From the NCBI GenBank assembly GCA_000310025.1, contig FN649755.1:2188181-2214729 (forward strand): 26,549 bases of DNA. Reading direction: 5' to 3'. The stretch is from Ectocarpus siliculosus (lineage: Eukaryota; Sar; Phaeophyceae; Ectocarpales; Ectocarpaceae). A program made the position numbers and the translations under genes. The notes beneath the pieces were generated by a model, which searched no databases, had not been told where the DNA came from, and worked only from the letters and a program-made list of their open reading frames with translations. This document shows positions 1 to 9,800 of the stretch, in pieces (positions within the stretch are counted from its first letter, which is position 1; each line of letters begins with the position of its first letter).

Positions 1-28
1 CCCCCCCCCCCCCCCCCCCCCCCCCCCC
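1..28. repeat. Poly-C tract at window edge
   Basis: Twenty-eight consecutive C residues. Bases 29-601 hold no recognisable gene, only low-complexity T and C runs, and may include RLP24 intron sequence. The window also ends in a 13-G run (26537-26549), so both edges may reflect assembly breaks at homopolymers. Confidence 0.9.
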
Positions 29-601
29 ACAAAGGGTGTTTGGTTTTTGGCCGATCCAAATGTCCCACAAAAATTTTCACGGGAGAAGAGAAATTCCGGG
101 GAAAATAAAAATGGGCCCAAGGGCTTTTGGGCGGGCGCCCGGAAAGGAGATTTCGTTGGGGGGTAACGTTTTCTTTTTTTTCATTTTTTTTTTTTTTTTG
201 CCATCTATAATATCGGAAAAAGACAACGTTCCCGCTCTTATAGCTTGCACTACGTATGGTCGTGTGGGATTTTGAGTGGAGGGTCTATCAGCGGCACCCT
301 GGGAACAACAGCGTTCCCTCTCTGAGCTTGCAATACCTAATTGTCGTGTGGGAATTGTTTGTGTGCGGGGGTGTGAGCGGTAGTTCGGCGGGAAACCGGT
401 AGGGAAATGCGGAATTGAAGGCGACAAGGCCGTACGGCAGTCTCCCTGGACAGGGATGATTTACCCCTCATCCTGATCTGTGTTGCCGCTGCATGCACAA
501 GTGGTTTTGGTTGGTCATCAGTCGTGAGAGTGACCCCCCCCCCCCTCCCCCGCGCGCCCTTGTTGCGTTGCCGCCTCGTTGTGTTCATCTTGACCAATCA
601 G

Positions 602-691
602 GACACGACGTTCGACTTCGAGAAGCGGCGGAATAGGCCAGTCAAGTACGACAGGGAGGCCATGGGGAAGACTCTCCTCGCCATGAAGAAG
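602..691 (+). CDS. RLP24: RLP24 exon (first seen in window)
   Basis: The acceptor is ACCAATCAG at 593-601 and the donor AAG|GTGGGA is at 692. The 30 codons begin DTTFDFEKRR and end LLAMKK. The open frame continues upstream past the acceptor, but that extension is C-rich and unlike the family. Confidence 0.88.
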
Positions 692-2137
692 GTGGGAAAA
701 AAACGCCGCGAGTTCGCTTCTCTCTAGAAAAACCGTTGTAAAACGCAAACAGATTGAGTTTGATTGGTGTGCACAGCATGCATGTTGCTACCCCAGGTTG
801 TCTCTTCCGATGGCCCGTCGCTGCTGTAAAACTGCGCATACGGCGCCGGAAAACACCGGGAAAAGAATAAGCTTGTAGAAATACTGACAGCAGAATCAAA
901 GTGTGTGCCAGGTGTGTTCGTTACGTTCTACTCGCGCGGAAGAAATTTGGACGTCCTTATAAGGAAATAAACTACAATATACATACCATCAAAGAAATAT
1001 TTCCCCGTTCGAGATATTACCACAGCAGTAGTCGCAGGGCATGTGCTGAAAGTCTTGAGAGCGAGTAGTAGAAACACCTTCTGGATACTTGACTTATTTT
1101 TTATGTCTATGTCAACCTATACATTTTTTTTCTTTGCTCTAAAGCAAAGGTTTAATGTGAAGACAACAACAGAGGTAACTGGGTGCTTGGCTTGTTTTGA
1201 ATCTATTTAAGCCTACAACACCATTTTTTTTTTTTTTTTGTTAGGTGAAGGAGGTCCAGGCGAAGAGGGAGAAGCGGTTCTTCGAGAACAGGCACAAGGG
1301 AGCCCTTGCCAAGGAGAAGGCTGCCATCAAGGCCGAGATCAAGGACAACATCGAACTCCTCGCTCCGGCGGCGGCGGTGGACAGGGAGAAGACCCTCACG
1401 GCCATCTCGGACAAGGCCAAGCAGGTGTGTACATGGTACCCAAGCTGGTTCGTTTTTGTCGTCGTTGTCGTTGTCGTTGTCGTTGAGGTGTGGTGCAGCT
1501 GCAGTTTTTTGCTGATGTTGTTATTGTCGCACGTGCCGTGCACTCGACCAATCAGAGGGCTTAACAGCCCGCAGATGAAAAAAGAGGTTGTATGTAGCTG
1601 GAAGGGTCTTGCTGCTGTTGTTATAGTGGCAGTTGTCGTGTTGTTGTTGTTGTTGTAGTCGCAGCTCGTAGGGTTCTTGGTAACGCCATCGTCGTTTAAC
1701 GTATCGTTTTGTTGTGGTCGTTGTTGTTGTCGTTTAGGTGTGCTGCAGGTGTAGGTTTTTTTGCTGACGTCATCAGTGTTGGACGTGTCGTGGTGTCGTT
1801 TCCATTGCTGCCATTGCCATTGTGTGTGTGCGCGCTTTCTTTCTGTCATTCGTGGCACTTCATCCTTTGCGGTGGGATCCACGGCGCCCTAACCCCTTCC
1901 CCCACTTTTTCCTGTCGTTACTACAACACTTGTGTACGTCTCGTGTCCGTTATTTGCCTCTCGATCGATCCTGTGTCGCCACCCTACGTGCCTTTGAAGA
2001 GGCCAACACGTGAGTTCTGCCCCCTCTAACCCCCCTCTCTCTCCGCACCTCCCTCTCGTCCCCCTGTCCTCGCTGGTGAGCAGAAAGCCTCTGCGGCAGC
2101 GTCGAAAGCGAGAGCCCTCATGGAGACGGAGGACTAA
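602..2137 (+). CDS. RLP24: Ribosome biogenesis protein RLP24 (RSL24D1-like), 3' part, 3 exons
   Basis: Exons 602-691, 1245-1424 and 2084-2137 join in phase 0 into 108 codons ending in TAA at 2135-2137. The product carries the RLP24-type segment FDFEKRRNRPVKYDRE, then a Lys/Arg/Glu-rich helix (KEVQAKREKRFFENRHKG) and an Ala/Lys tail. The FEFEKRRN.P.KY..E signature followed by an AMKRVEE-like helix separates RLP24 from the cytosolic ribosomal protein L24e. In the family, RLP24 is a nucleolar pre-60S assembly factor that holds the L24 site and is released by the AAA-ATPase Drg1. The N-terminal zinc-finger exon (CxxC... type) is not recognisable in bases 1-601, so the gene is partial at the 5' end. 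Introns are GT..AG (donors GTGGGA and GTGTGT). The gene converges on the ITPase gene. Confidence 0.9.
1245..1424 (+). CDS. RLP24: RLP24 exon, basic helical segment
   Basis: It is preceded by a 17-T polypyrimidine run ending TTGTTAG at 1244 and followed by CAG|GTGTGT. The 60 codons start VKEVQAKREK, continuing AMKK-V of the previous exon in phase 0 as in human AMKRVEEI, and end SDKAKQ. Confidence 0.9.
1451..1485. repeat. (GTCGTT)n microsatellite
   Basis: GTCGTT units just inside RLP24 intron 2; further GTT-rich stretches recur at 1610-1660 and 1705-1735. Confidence 0.85.
2084..2137 (+). CDS. RLP24: RLP24 terminal exon
   Basis: Eighteen codons with stop: KASAAASKARALMETED then TAA. The acceptor may be CAG at 2081-2083 or the AG at 2079-2080, which would add one Gln; both keep the frame. 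The acidic terminus resembles the family's acidic C-terminal end. Confidence 0.75.
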   Translation, partial: KASAAASKARALMETED

Positions 2138-3378
2138 AACTAATGGGCCTACTTGTACTTGAAACAAAAGGACAGCAGGCCATGTTTTTGTGGCGTATCT
2201 CTTTTCTTTATTTTTGTTTGGGGGGGTGACGTGGTTGGGATTTGGTACTCGCCCATCTTCCGGCCTTGGGGCGGGGGGCATTTTTCCATGCATTGGGGGG
2301 GGAGGGGGGGGGGCGAGATGGTTGTCGCACTGGCGCTCATGGTTTCGTTGCTTGCATTTTTCCTTTGAGGGGTGTGTGACGTGGTTGTTGAACTGGCACA
2401 CATGTTTTGGTGCTGCGGGGGGGGCGAGCGGCCTTCTATCTGCCTACGGAGCCCCTTTTTGTTTTTTTCCCCTTCTCGGAAGCCGCTTCGCGGGGAGTTT
2501 AGGGAGAGGGGAAACCTTTGACAGGAGATGCCATGTAGAGGTTTATCATTGGGTTGCGTGAGATTCCGCCCTCCCTGGACCGTTTTTTCAAAGCTCTGCT
2601 GTTGTGCAGCTATGTAAAGCGACGCTGCCGAAACCGGCGGCGTTGGAAGCGTCGTCTTGTCGAGAGTGCCTTTCCGCGAACATGTGATGTTTGACTGGAG
2701 TAGTCGGGCTTTAAAGAATCGATTCAAGGGGGGGGGGGGTATGATATCATGCGTATGGGAACCTACGGTTAGCCCCCCCTCCTGCGGGGTGGGGAGAGAG
2801 TCGCGCACGAGTAACGGCTTCAACGCGCGTAGCGGTATAACATAGTGCCACCCATGCATACTGCACGTTTCGCGTGGGGTGGGAGGTGTTGTGGGTCCCG
2901 CAGTGGCACCTTACTTTTCTTCAAGATAAATTATGCGTGACGTCACAAAAGCCGGAGTGTCTTTTGGCGGGTAGTGTGTCGTTTGTTTGTATTTTCCGTC
3001 CTTTATGGGCCGTGTTCCATTATGTCCGTGCTGATGATCGGAAGAGCACACACACCTCAACATTAGCGAATCGAAATTGGCTCAATCAAACGTGTGTGGG
3101 TGCGATGTGCGTCCGGTCGGTTGATGATGGCGTTGACGGCGCTGTCCGACTGATCAGCCCCCCCCTCAGTGCATTAGCCTTGACGGGGGGGGATAGTAAT
3201 ATTGGTTTTAGTAGAGGATACGGTGTGGGCGTTTGGGGTGTAGGGATACGAACCCCTCCCCCTCTCTATTTCATGGATGAAAAAATAAAGTCCTCGCGAA
3301 GGAGGTCATCCTCTCAGTGGGCAGGACGGAAACCAGGCAACGATCTGTGGGGAAGCTCGGGCACGGCCATGCTTCGAG

Positions 3379-3583
3379 TACAGTCGGGGTCCCGGTTTAT
3401 TCAGCGGTTAATTGGATTAGCGGGATGCCCTGAATAGCGATCCCATAATCTCGTGGCACCGCTGCACCTCGCTCTGTAGTCAACCTTAAATACATCTTGC
3501 CAATCCGGTTTAGCGGCGGTGCTCTCAATAGCGGTTTCAACATTTTGTGACACTATGGACCGCTGAACCGGGATACTCCTGTA
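3379..3583 (+). mobile_element. MITE with pogo/Tc1-like ends, copy 2
   Basis: Same family and orientation as the copy at 10863-11071. They share the internal blocks GCGGGATGCCCTGAATAGCG and ACATTTTGTGACACTATGGA. It is flanked by TA. The ends CAGTCGGGGTCCCGGTT and (reversed) CAGGAGTATCCCGGTT are less well matched, so it appears older. Confidence 0.8.
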
Positions 3584-3890
3584 TTTTCTGTCTTCCGTCC
3601 TTCTGTGTGACTACAGACTCGAGCTCCTACAGAAATGCTGTGAACGCTGTTTTACCGGGTGATGAAAATGGAGAACAGAATGTTGAGCTCTTGACTCCGC
3701 GCGGTGATAGAACGTTCCCCAATCGAAAACCTGCATCTTGGAAGAAATGGTATCTGGGTCGAGTCGAGTTCTTTGTGCACACCCACCAACCAGTGGATTT
3801 TCTGAGATAGATGATGATTTTCGGGTCTGGAGCAACTTGTTCTCGACAGCGTTGGCAACGTAAAAAGAAATTGAGCCTGGACCCGACATG

Positions 3891-3934
3891 ATTGTTGTTC
3901 TTGTTGTTGTTGTTCTTGTTGTTGGCGGTGTTGT
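3891..3934. repeat. (GTT)n microsatellite
   Basis: TTGTTG triplets with two CTT variants, intergenic. Confidence 0.85.
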
Positions 3935-4304
3935 CTTGACATTAATAACCGTTCCGGTCTCTGTTCAGTACCTTCCAACTGATGCCGCTTGACAACACTA
4001 CCACCACCGCATTGCCGCTAGCAGAAACGTCAGGAGGGACAATAACCCTCCCGCCCTAGCAAGACGGCACCAAAGCACCGTTCTTTTTCACCCTTAAGAG
4101 CACCAATCAGTGGCGACGGGTATGTTGTACCACAAAAACAATCGTTGGGAACGCAAAGGCACATTGTACGAAAAAGTCGTATAACATTGTACCACAAATC
4201 GTAAACGTTTCGTTGGTGGCTCGGGATCGACCAACCAGCACCAGCAACAGACGGACGGACGGACGGGTGGCGCGCTGATTGTCGATGAAGTGTACCGTAC
4301 GCTC

Positions 4305-4364
4305 TACAGCTATAGGAACAACCCTGTAGAGATACCACAGTAGGAACAATCCTGCACAGATACA
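4305..4364. repeat. Short tandem duplication (28 bases)
   Basis: TAGGAACAACCCTGTAGAGATAC at 4313 is repeated with changes at 4341. Confidence 0.75.
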
Positions 4365-4389
4365 GAACGCGCCCGCACCTACGAACCCA

Positions 4390-4590
4390 GGAGTTTAAAG
4401 AAATTGAGCCTAAAAAAAAAAAAAATCAAAATTAAAGAACTTGAGCACCACTTGTTGTGAGCTCGGTTAAGAACGCCTACACTAAAACCTATAGAACGAC
4501 CATTCGTAGCATGACCCTAGGAATATGGTAACAACCCCCGGGCCAAAACTACAATAGAGGTTCTTATGTGGTGGCCCGTTCTGTATCTAT
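4390..4590. repeat. Dispersed intergenic repeat, copy 1
   Basis: Blocks AACTTGAGC, TGTGAGCTCGG, CACTAAAACCTATAGA and ACAATAGAGGTTCTTATG recur in the same order at 6081-6330. Identity is moderate. The nature is unknown. Confidence 0.55.
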
Positions 4591-5652
4591 CTGCACGCGC
4601 ACCCAGGACGCCAACCACGTTGTGCACGGTAAGAAACGAGTAGCTTGCCCACGGAAAGACGCCTGCTCCATGGAACACATCGTCTACAGATCATCGCTCG
4701 CCCGTGACAACACCTAGGACCGAATACGCTACTTAGGGACTCGGATGCATTCTGGGGGCTCCGAAGTAGAATCAAAGAGAGTATGCAGGGTGATCTACAA
4801 CGACAAGATCACATAAAGAGCGGGCACTTGCTCCGAAAGAACCATCCGTTGGAAAAATAGAGGCTCAACATTTTCACGAACAAAAAATGAAGAAAACAAG
4901 GTCAGGGTAGGTAGCGCACGTGGTACTTTCAACAAAAGTTGACAGTCTCGCGTTGTTGCGAATCTACGATCGATTACTCCCTGTCAGATCTACGAAAAAG
5001 CTACGAAAATAATGTATCTTACACTTAACCCTTGTACCTAAATAACAACCTGCGCTCGACGCCGGTGGCGACGAAAAAATAACAAAATGATCCAAGACCC
5101 CAATTCCGCGATTACTAACTCCCGGCGGGCCTGTCCTGTATCCATCACGTGTGTATGCGACTCTCGTGGTCACCCTGGCCACGGCAAAGGCCACGTGCAG
5201 AAGACATGATGAGCACACGCCAGACGGCCCCGGGCCTCTGGCGTCTCGAAAACCTCAAGGGTCCTCTTGAGCCCGGCACGTCTCGATCTGGCCCGAAACA
5301 CTTTCGGCGTTGGCCAGCAAAAACTCCTGACGTAGTAGTTAGTTGGCACAACAACACACGGCGGCGAGGGGATAGAGGCCGGCAGCTGAGCGAGTAGGGG
5401 GACAGGGGACATAAAAGCAAAAAAAAAACTGTTTTCGTCTGTACCGCTGTGTTTATATACCCCAATAGCTCGGTAGTTTCTTGCCGTGAGGGCGTCCGAG
5501 GACAAGGATCAATGAAGCCCAGTCCGCTCACCCTCACGTACTAAAAAAACTTTATCGCGTTGATTAGTCGATCCGTCCGTGCTTGCTTGTCGCTTTTTCA
5601 TGACAGCACCGTCGACACGCACCGCCCCGTATCGTGACAACCAAACAAACCA

Positions 5653-5680
5653 CCCTAACCCTAACCCTAACCCTAACCCT
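5653..5680. repeat. Interstitial telomere-type repeat (CCCTAA)
   Basis: Four full CCCTAA units plus CCCT, i.e. TTAGGG on the minus strand. It lies in the intergenic region between RLP24 and the ITPase gene. Confidence 0.9.
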
Positions 5681-6064
5681 CAAACCAGCAACGAGAATCT
5701 CTGAATGAGGATGAAATGAGCCGCACGCTTGGCTGGCGCAGGCTGCGTTGCCAACCACTCAACGCTCACGGGAACACAAAAAATACCTCATTCGTACGCG
5801 CGAGAGAGGTATTTTCTTTCGGAAGTGTCGGTCTTTCTGCCATGTGTGTCGTAACGCTATGTGGTAGGTAGAGAACACCAAGGTGACGTCATCGCCAGCC
5901 AGTCGCCGCCCCCCCCCTGTTCCCTGCGCTACACGCGGAGGTGACGCTGACGGTGCACGTGTGGCGCACTATGGTTGATGCATCTGTGCCGGCGTGTGCG
6001 CTCTACGACAGCCTTCCCCAATGCCGTGCCGGCGCATGCACAGATAGCGCCCGCCCTTTCAAGA

Positions 6065-6380
6065 CTTGGCAGTAAATAACTTGAGCCAAAAAGCACTCAA
6101 AATCTAGAAACTTGAGCGCCGTTTTTGTGAGCTCGGCAACCAACTCCCACACTAAAGCCTATACATAGACCACTTCTAGATCTAAAACCAAACGCAACTG
6201 TAAAGATTCTACTAATTAAAGAACACCATTTACAATCAAACTTCATTCAACAATCTATTTTAGATTAACCCAAGGAACAAAAGAACCCCAGCCTCGGCCA
6301 CAACTAAATAGAGGTTCTTGACAGTGCGGGCGCTAGCCGCGAACCACGGGCTCGGCCAAAATTAGAGGTTCTCAAGCGCC
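6065..6380. repeat. Dispersed intergenic repeat, copy 2
   Basis: Partner of 4390-4590, with AACTTGAGC, TGTGAGCTCGG, CACTAAAGCCTATACATAGA and ACTAAATAGAGGTTCTTGA. It is about 100 bases longer through an A/T-rich insert near 6180-6280. Confidence 0.55.
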
Positions 6381-6734
6381 GGCGCTCTCTGGGCTCGGTC
6401 TGCCTGTCGCTTCGATAAAGCACAACGCTTCAAATCATGTCCGTGACCGGCAGACCGCGTCTCCCGCGGGTAGACCGCGGGTGAGCTAGCAAGGCCGCCA
6501 CGAAGCCTTTAGAACATGTTTTCCGTGATATTTTCGCCGCACTGCGAATGGACGTCTTTTTCATTGGCCAGTCGTGGCTACAGTAGCTCGGTCGATCCTA
6601 ACGGATAAAACACGCCCGCGCACATACACGGGTCCCGACCACGGCCTTTAGAAACATTTTCTGTTTTAAAGGGAAGAGAGCGCTGCACTCTTCTCGCATT
6701 ACAAATGGAAGGCAAACTACCGCTGGAGGGATGG

Positions 6735-6812
6735 CTAAGGGTGCTCAGGGAGAATAACCCTTTTGTATGACCACGGGTTGGCTGGCGTAAACAGCACAAA
6801 GTGCTGTGTGCG
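6735..6812 (-). CDS. Probable terminal exon of ITPase fusion
   Basis: A 13-T tract and CACTTCAAATCAG form a strong acceptor 125 bases after exon 8. The in-phase reading gives 25 codons ([14 protein letters not shown]...) and a TAG. No homology supports the peptide, so this rests on splice signals and phase only. Confidence 0.38.
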   Translation of the reverse strand, partial: RTQHFVLFTPANPWSYKRVILPEHP

Positions 6813-9800
6813 CTGATTTGAAGTGAAAAAAAAAAAAAGCGCACGAGACTGACACCTTGTCACTTTGTCAGCCGGTCGATGCAAACAATAAAGACACACA
6901 CGGGCCTGCCCCCCCCCCTCCTCCTCTTCTCACTCACCTCAAGAGCTCGTATCGCGGCACCCCTGGGCAAAGAAGCCTCTCTCTGGTCGGAGCCTTCCGC
7001 CATCTCGCCGACGGTTTCATCGGAGCCGTCCGGCAGGAAGGCCGGGTGCCACCCGCTGCTGGCGCTGGCATCGCCTCCTTCGAAACTGGAAACCCCTCTC
7101 GGCATCACGATCTTCCCCGCAACCTTTGCGTCGAATACCTGTTGGGGGTGTTGGACATATGCATAGCGCGGCAGGTAAAAAAAAAATCAGCGAGGCGCCA
7201 TCTGTACTATCAGGCAGTTTCACAAAGGCGCTCAACACCAGTATCTAGAGCTAAGTCTTGCAAACACAACAACAGCAAGATACACAACAAAAACAACATA
7301 AAATCACTATTATTTCTGATACAAACAGAAACAGCAATAAACTAAAATGCAACGTGGTTGTTGTCAAGAAAAAAACACAAACCAAAAGAATGCTTTGGGT
7401 GTGGTACGCCGCGCTGCGAAAAAAAAAAAAACCTTTGGCGTCGCGCCAGGTCCCGCCGAGAACGCCACCCGGTGTTCCGCGACCGCCGTCTTGTCCTCGA
7501 ACCCCTCCAAGAGGCTCAGCAGGCCCTCAGCCCCGAGCTTGCCCACGAAGGCTGCGATGTAGGGGCCCGGCAGCGACGCCAGGGCGTTGAACGCCAGGGA
7601 GGAGCTCTCCACGATGACGGCGCCCTTCGTCTAGAAATTGGAAGCGGGGGGGGGGGGGGTGAGCGCTGGTGCCGGGCTCTCTGGTCACAACCACGCCGTC
7701 CTTCACTCGAAGACGTTGTTCCAAGTGCGGGGAGGAACGAAATCATGGCTTGCACCCCTTAGCGGTTAGACCATTGACCACGCGTCCTCCTCGAGAGGAC
7801 GGAGCACTGTTCCCACACGACCGATCACCGATGGTCAATCGTTCCTTCCTACTAACTGTCTCAAAAACTCTTTTTCGCTACCCGATCTGTCCGAAGCGCG
7901 GCGTGTACTCATGGCCGTGCATGCCGTAGTCGTTTGGCCATTGACCTCGCATCCCTACAAAAGCCGAAACGGAGCACACCGGGTTCGCACCGGACCAGGC
8001 TCTCACAGTACCAAGCGCGAAGCGCCGTTAGGTATTCGGCGAATCGCATGGAGGGGGGGGGTGAGCGCGGGTGCCGGGCTCACGACAACAACCACGTCGT
8101 CTTAAGGTTAAAGTCGCAGTTCGAAGTGCGGGGAGGAGCGTAATCGTGCCTTGCATGCCTTAGCTGCTGGGCCATTGACCACGCGTCCTCCTCGAGAGGA
8201 CGGAGCATTGTTCCCACAGGACCCATCACCGATGGTTAGTGTCGTTCCTTCCTAATTTGCCAACCAAAGGTGGCTAAAAAATGCTTTTCCTTCCATGTCT
8301 GCTCGAAGCGTGTGTGTGCGGGATTGAATCCGAGGGCGGAGCTACTTAGACATAATCTTGCTCTCTTGTCTTCATATCTACACGTACAAACACCATCGCC
8401 CGATGATCTGGGGCAATCAGCGCGGGGGGGGTAGTGGCGAGGCCGGGGTTTGTCGTCGTCCAGCAGTCACCACAAACAACCATTGGTGCAAGGCATGTGT
8501 ACGGCGATCGATCCCTTGGTAGCGACCAACTACAGCAAGAACGCGGCCCGCTTTGCAAGGTGGATTGAGTCGTCCCCATTGGATGGAAACGATCGACAAA
8601 AACAAACACTGGCTCCTGCGACGACGACATCATCATCAACATCAACAACGATAACAACGACCACCACGTCGACGACAACGACATCAACAACAACAACAAC
8701 AACACCATCAGCGACAACAACAACAACAACAAACACCAACACCATCAGCGACAACAACAACAACCACAACCAGCAACAACAACAACAACACCAGCAACAA
8801 CAATCAACGCACCTTTGCCGCCGCAGTGTTGCACTTCTCCACGAGGGCCTCCGTGGTGTCCCCCTGCAGCTCCGCCAGCGCCACCGCCGACACGCCAACC
8901 CTCAAGGACGACGGCAGCCGTGACGCCATCTTCGTTACGCTCTGCAAAAAAACAAACACAGCCAGGTCATGCAAACAAAAAAAATCTAAACAAATTCTGT
9001 GGTACAGCGACAGCGGTGCTGGCTTCGACGTGAGGGAGGGTTTGACAAGCTGAAACAAAAACCTCTTACGCCGTAGTTTTTTTTTTCTCTCAAGCCGAAT
9101 TATAGTTTTCTCTCAAGCTCAACAATCCGCACGCAACAACCTGACAAGCCGAACTATGTGTCAAAAAAACGCGTTTTCTTCGACAAACCCGACAGAAAAG
9201 ACGACGCAAGCGTGTACCATATAAAAAAACACAAATTTTGAACACAAGGGGTATCTACACTTTTACACATGCGCATGCATGGTGCTGACAGCTGACAGGC
9301 ACAACGCGGCGAGCCCACACACCTCGCCTCGCGCTCCTCCGGTTTGAGTAAAGAGCGGCATGTGTACACATGCCAACAAGATACGAACGGCTCACGTCGC
9401 ACGTGTACACAAAGTGATCCTGCACTATTGGCATGCGCATGATGCTGACAGGCAAAAAAAACGTGGTACAACAGCAGTACCAAGTGTGCTGCTGCGCTTC
9501 TGCTATGTTTAGTACCGAGGGGGGGAGCCCACCCACCTCGCGCTCCTCCCCCGGTTGGGCAAAGAACGTGATCGCCGCGGCCTCGCCCTCACCCCCGTCC
9601 GCTGCCGCTGTTGTTGTCTCCCCCTCCCCTTCGCGGTCTTCTTCCCCACGCACGTCGCCTTCCGCGTGCATCTCGCCCACGATTTTGTCCGTGTTGGCCG
9701 CCACGTAACCCTGAAAGGAGTTCGTATCGAAATCAGGCGAGTGGGAGCGCGGGGGGGGTGTACTCATAGTCGTGCATGCCGTAGTCGTTAGACCATTGAC

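Larger units (their letters stand above)
2138..6734. other. Convergent intergenic region
   Basis: Between the 3' ends of RLP24 and the ITPase fusion. It holds a MITE (3379), GTT repeat (3891), short tandem repeat (4305), dispersed repeats (4390, 6065) and a telomere-type block (5653). The 3' UTRs of both genes must lie here; no clear poly(A) signal was picked out. Several 60-190-codon frames exist, but none resembles a known protein. Confidence 0.7.

Noticed and set aside
2149-2859. 236-codon minus-strand frame near the RLP24 end
   Set aside because: Proline-rich through C-runs, lies over the RLP24 3' UTR, and resembles no known family.
8622-8803. Possible CRISPR-like array of short repeats
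   Set aside because: Imperfect triplet microsatellite with no spacer-repeat pattern; the genome is eukaryotic.
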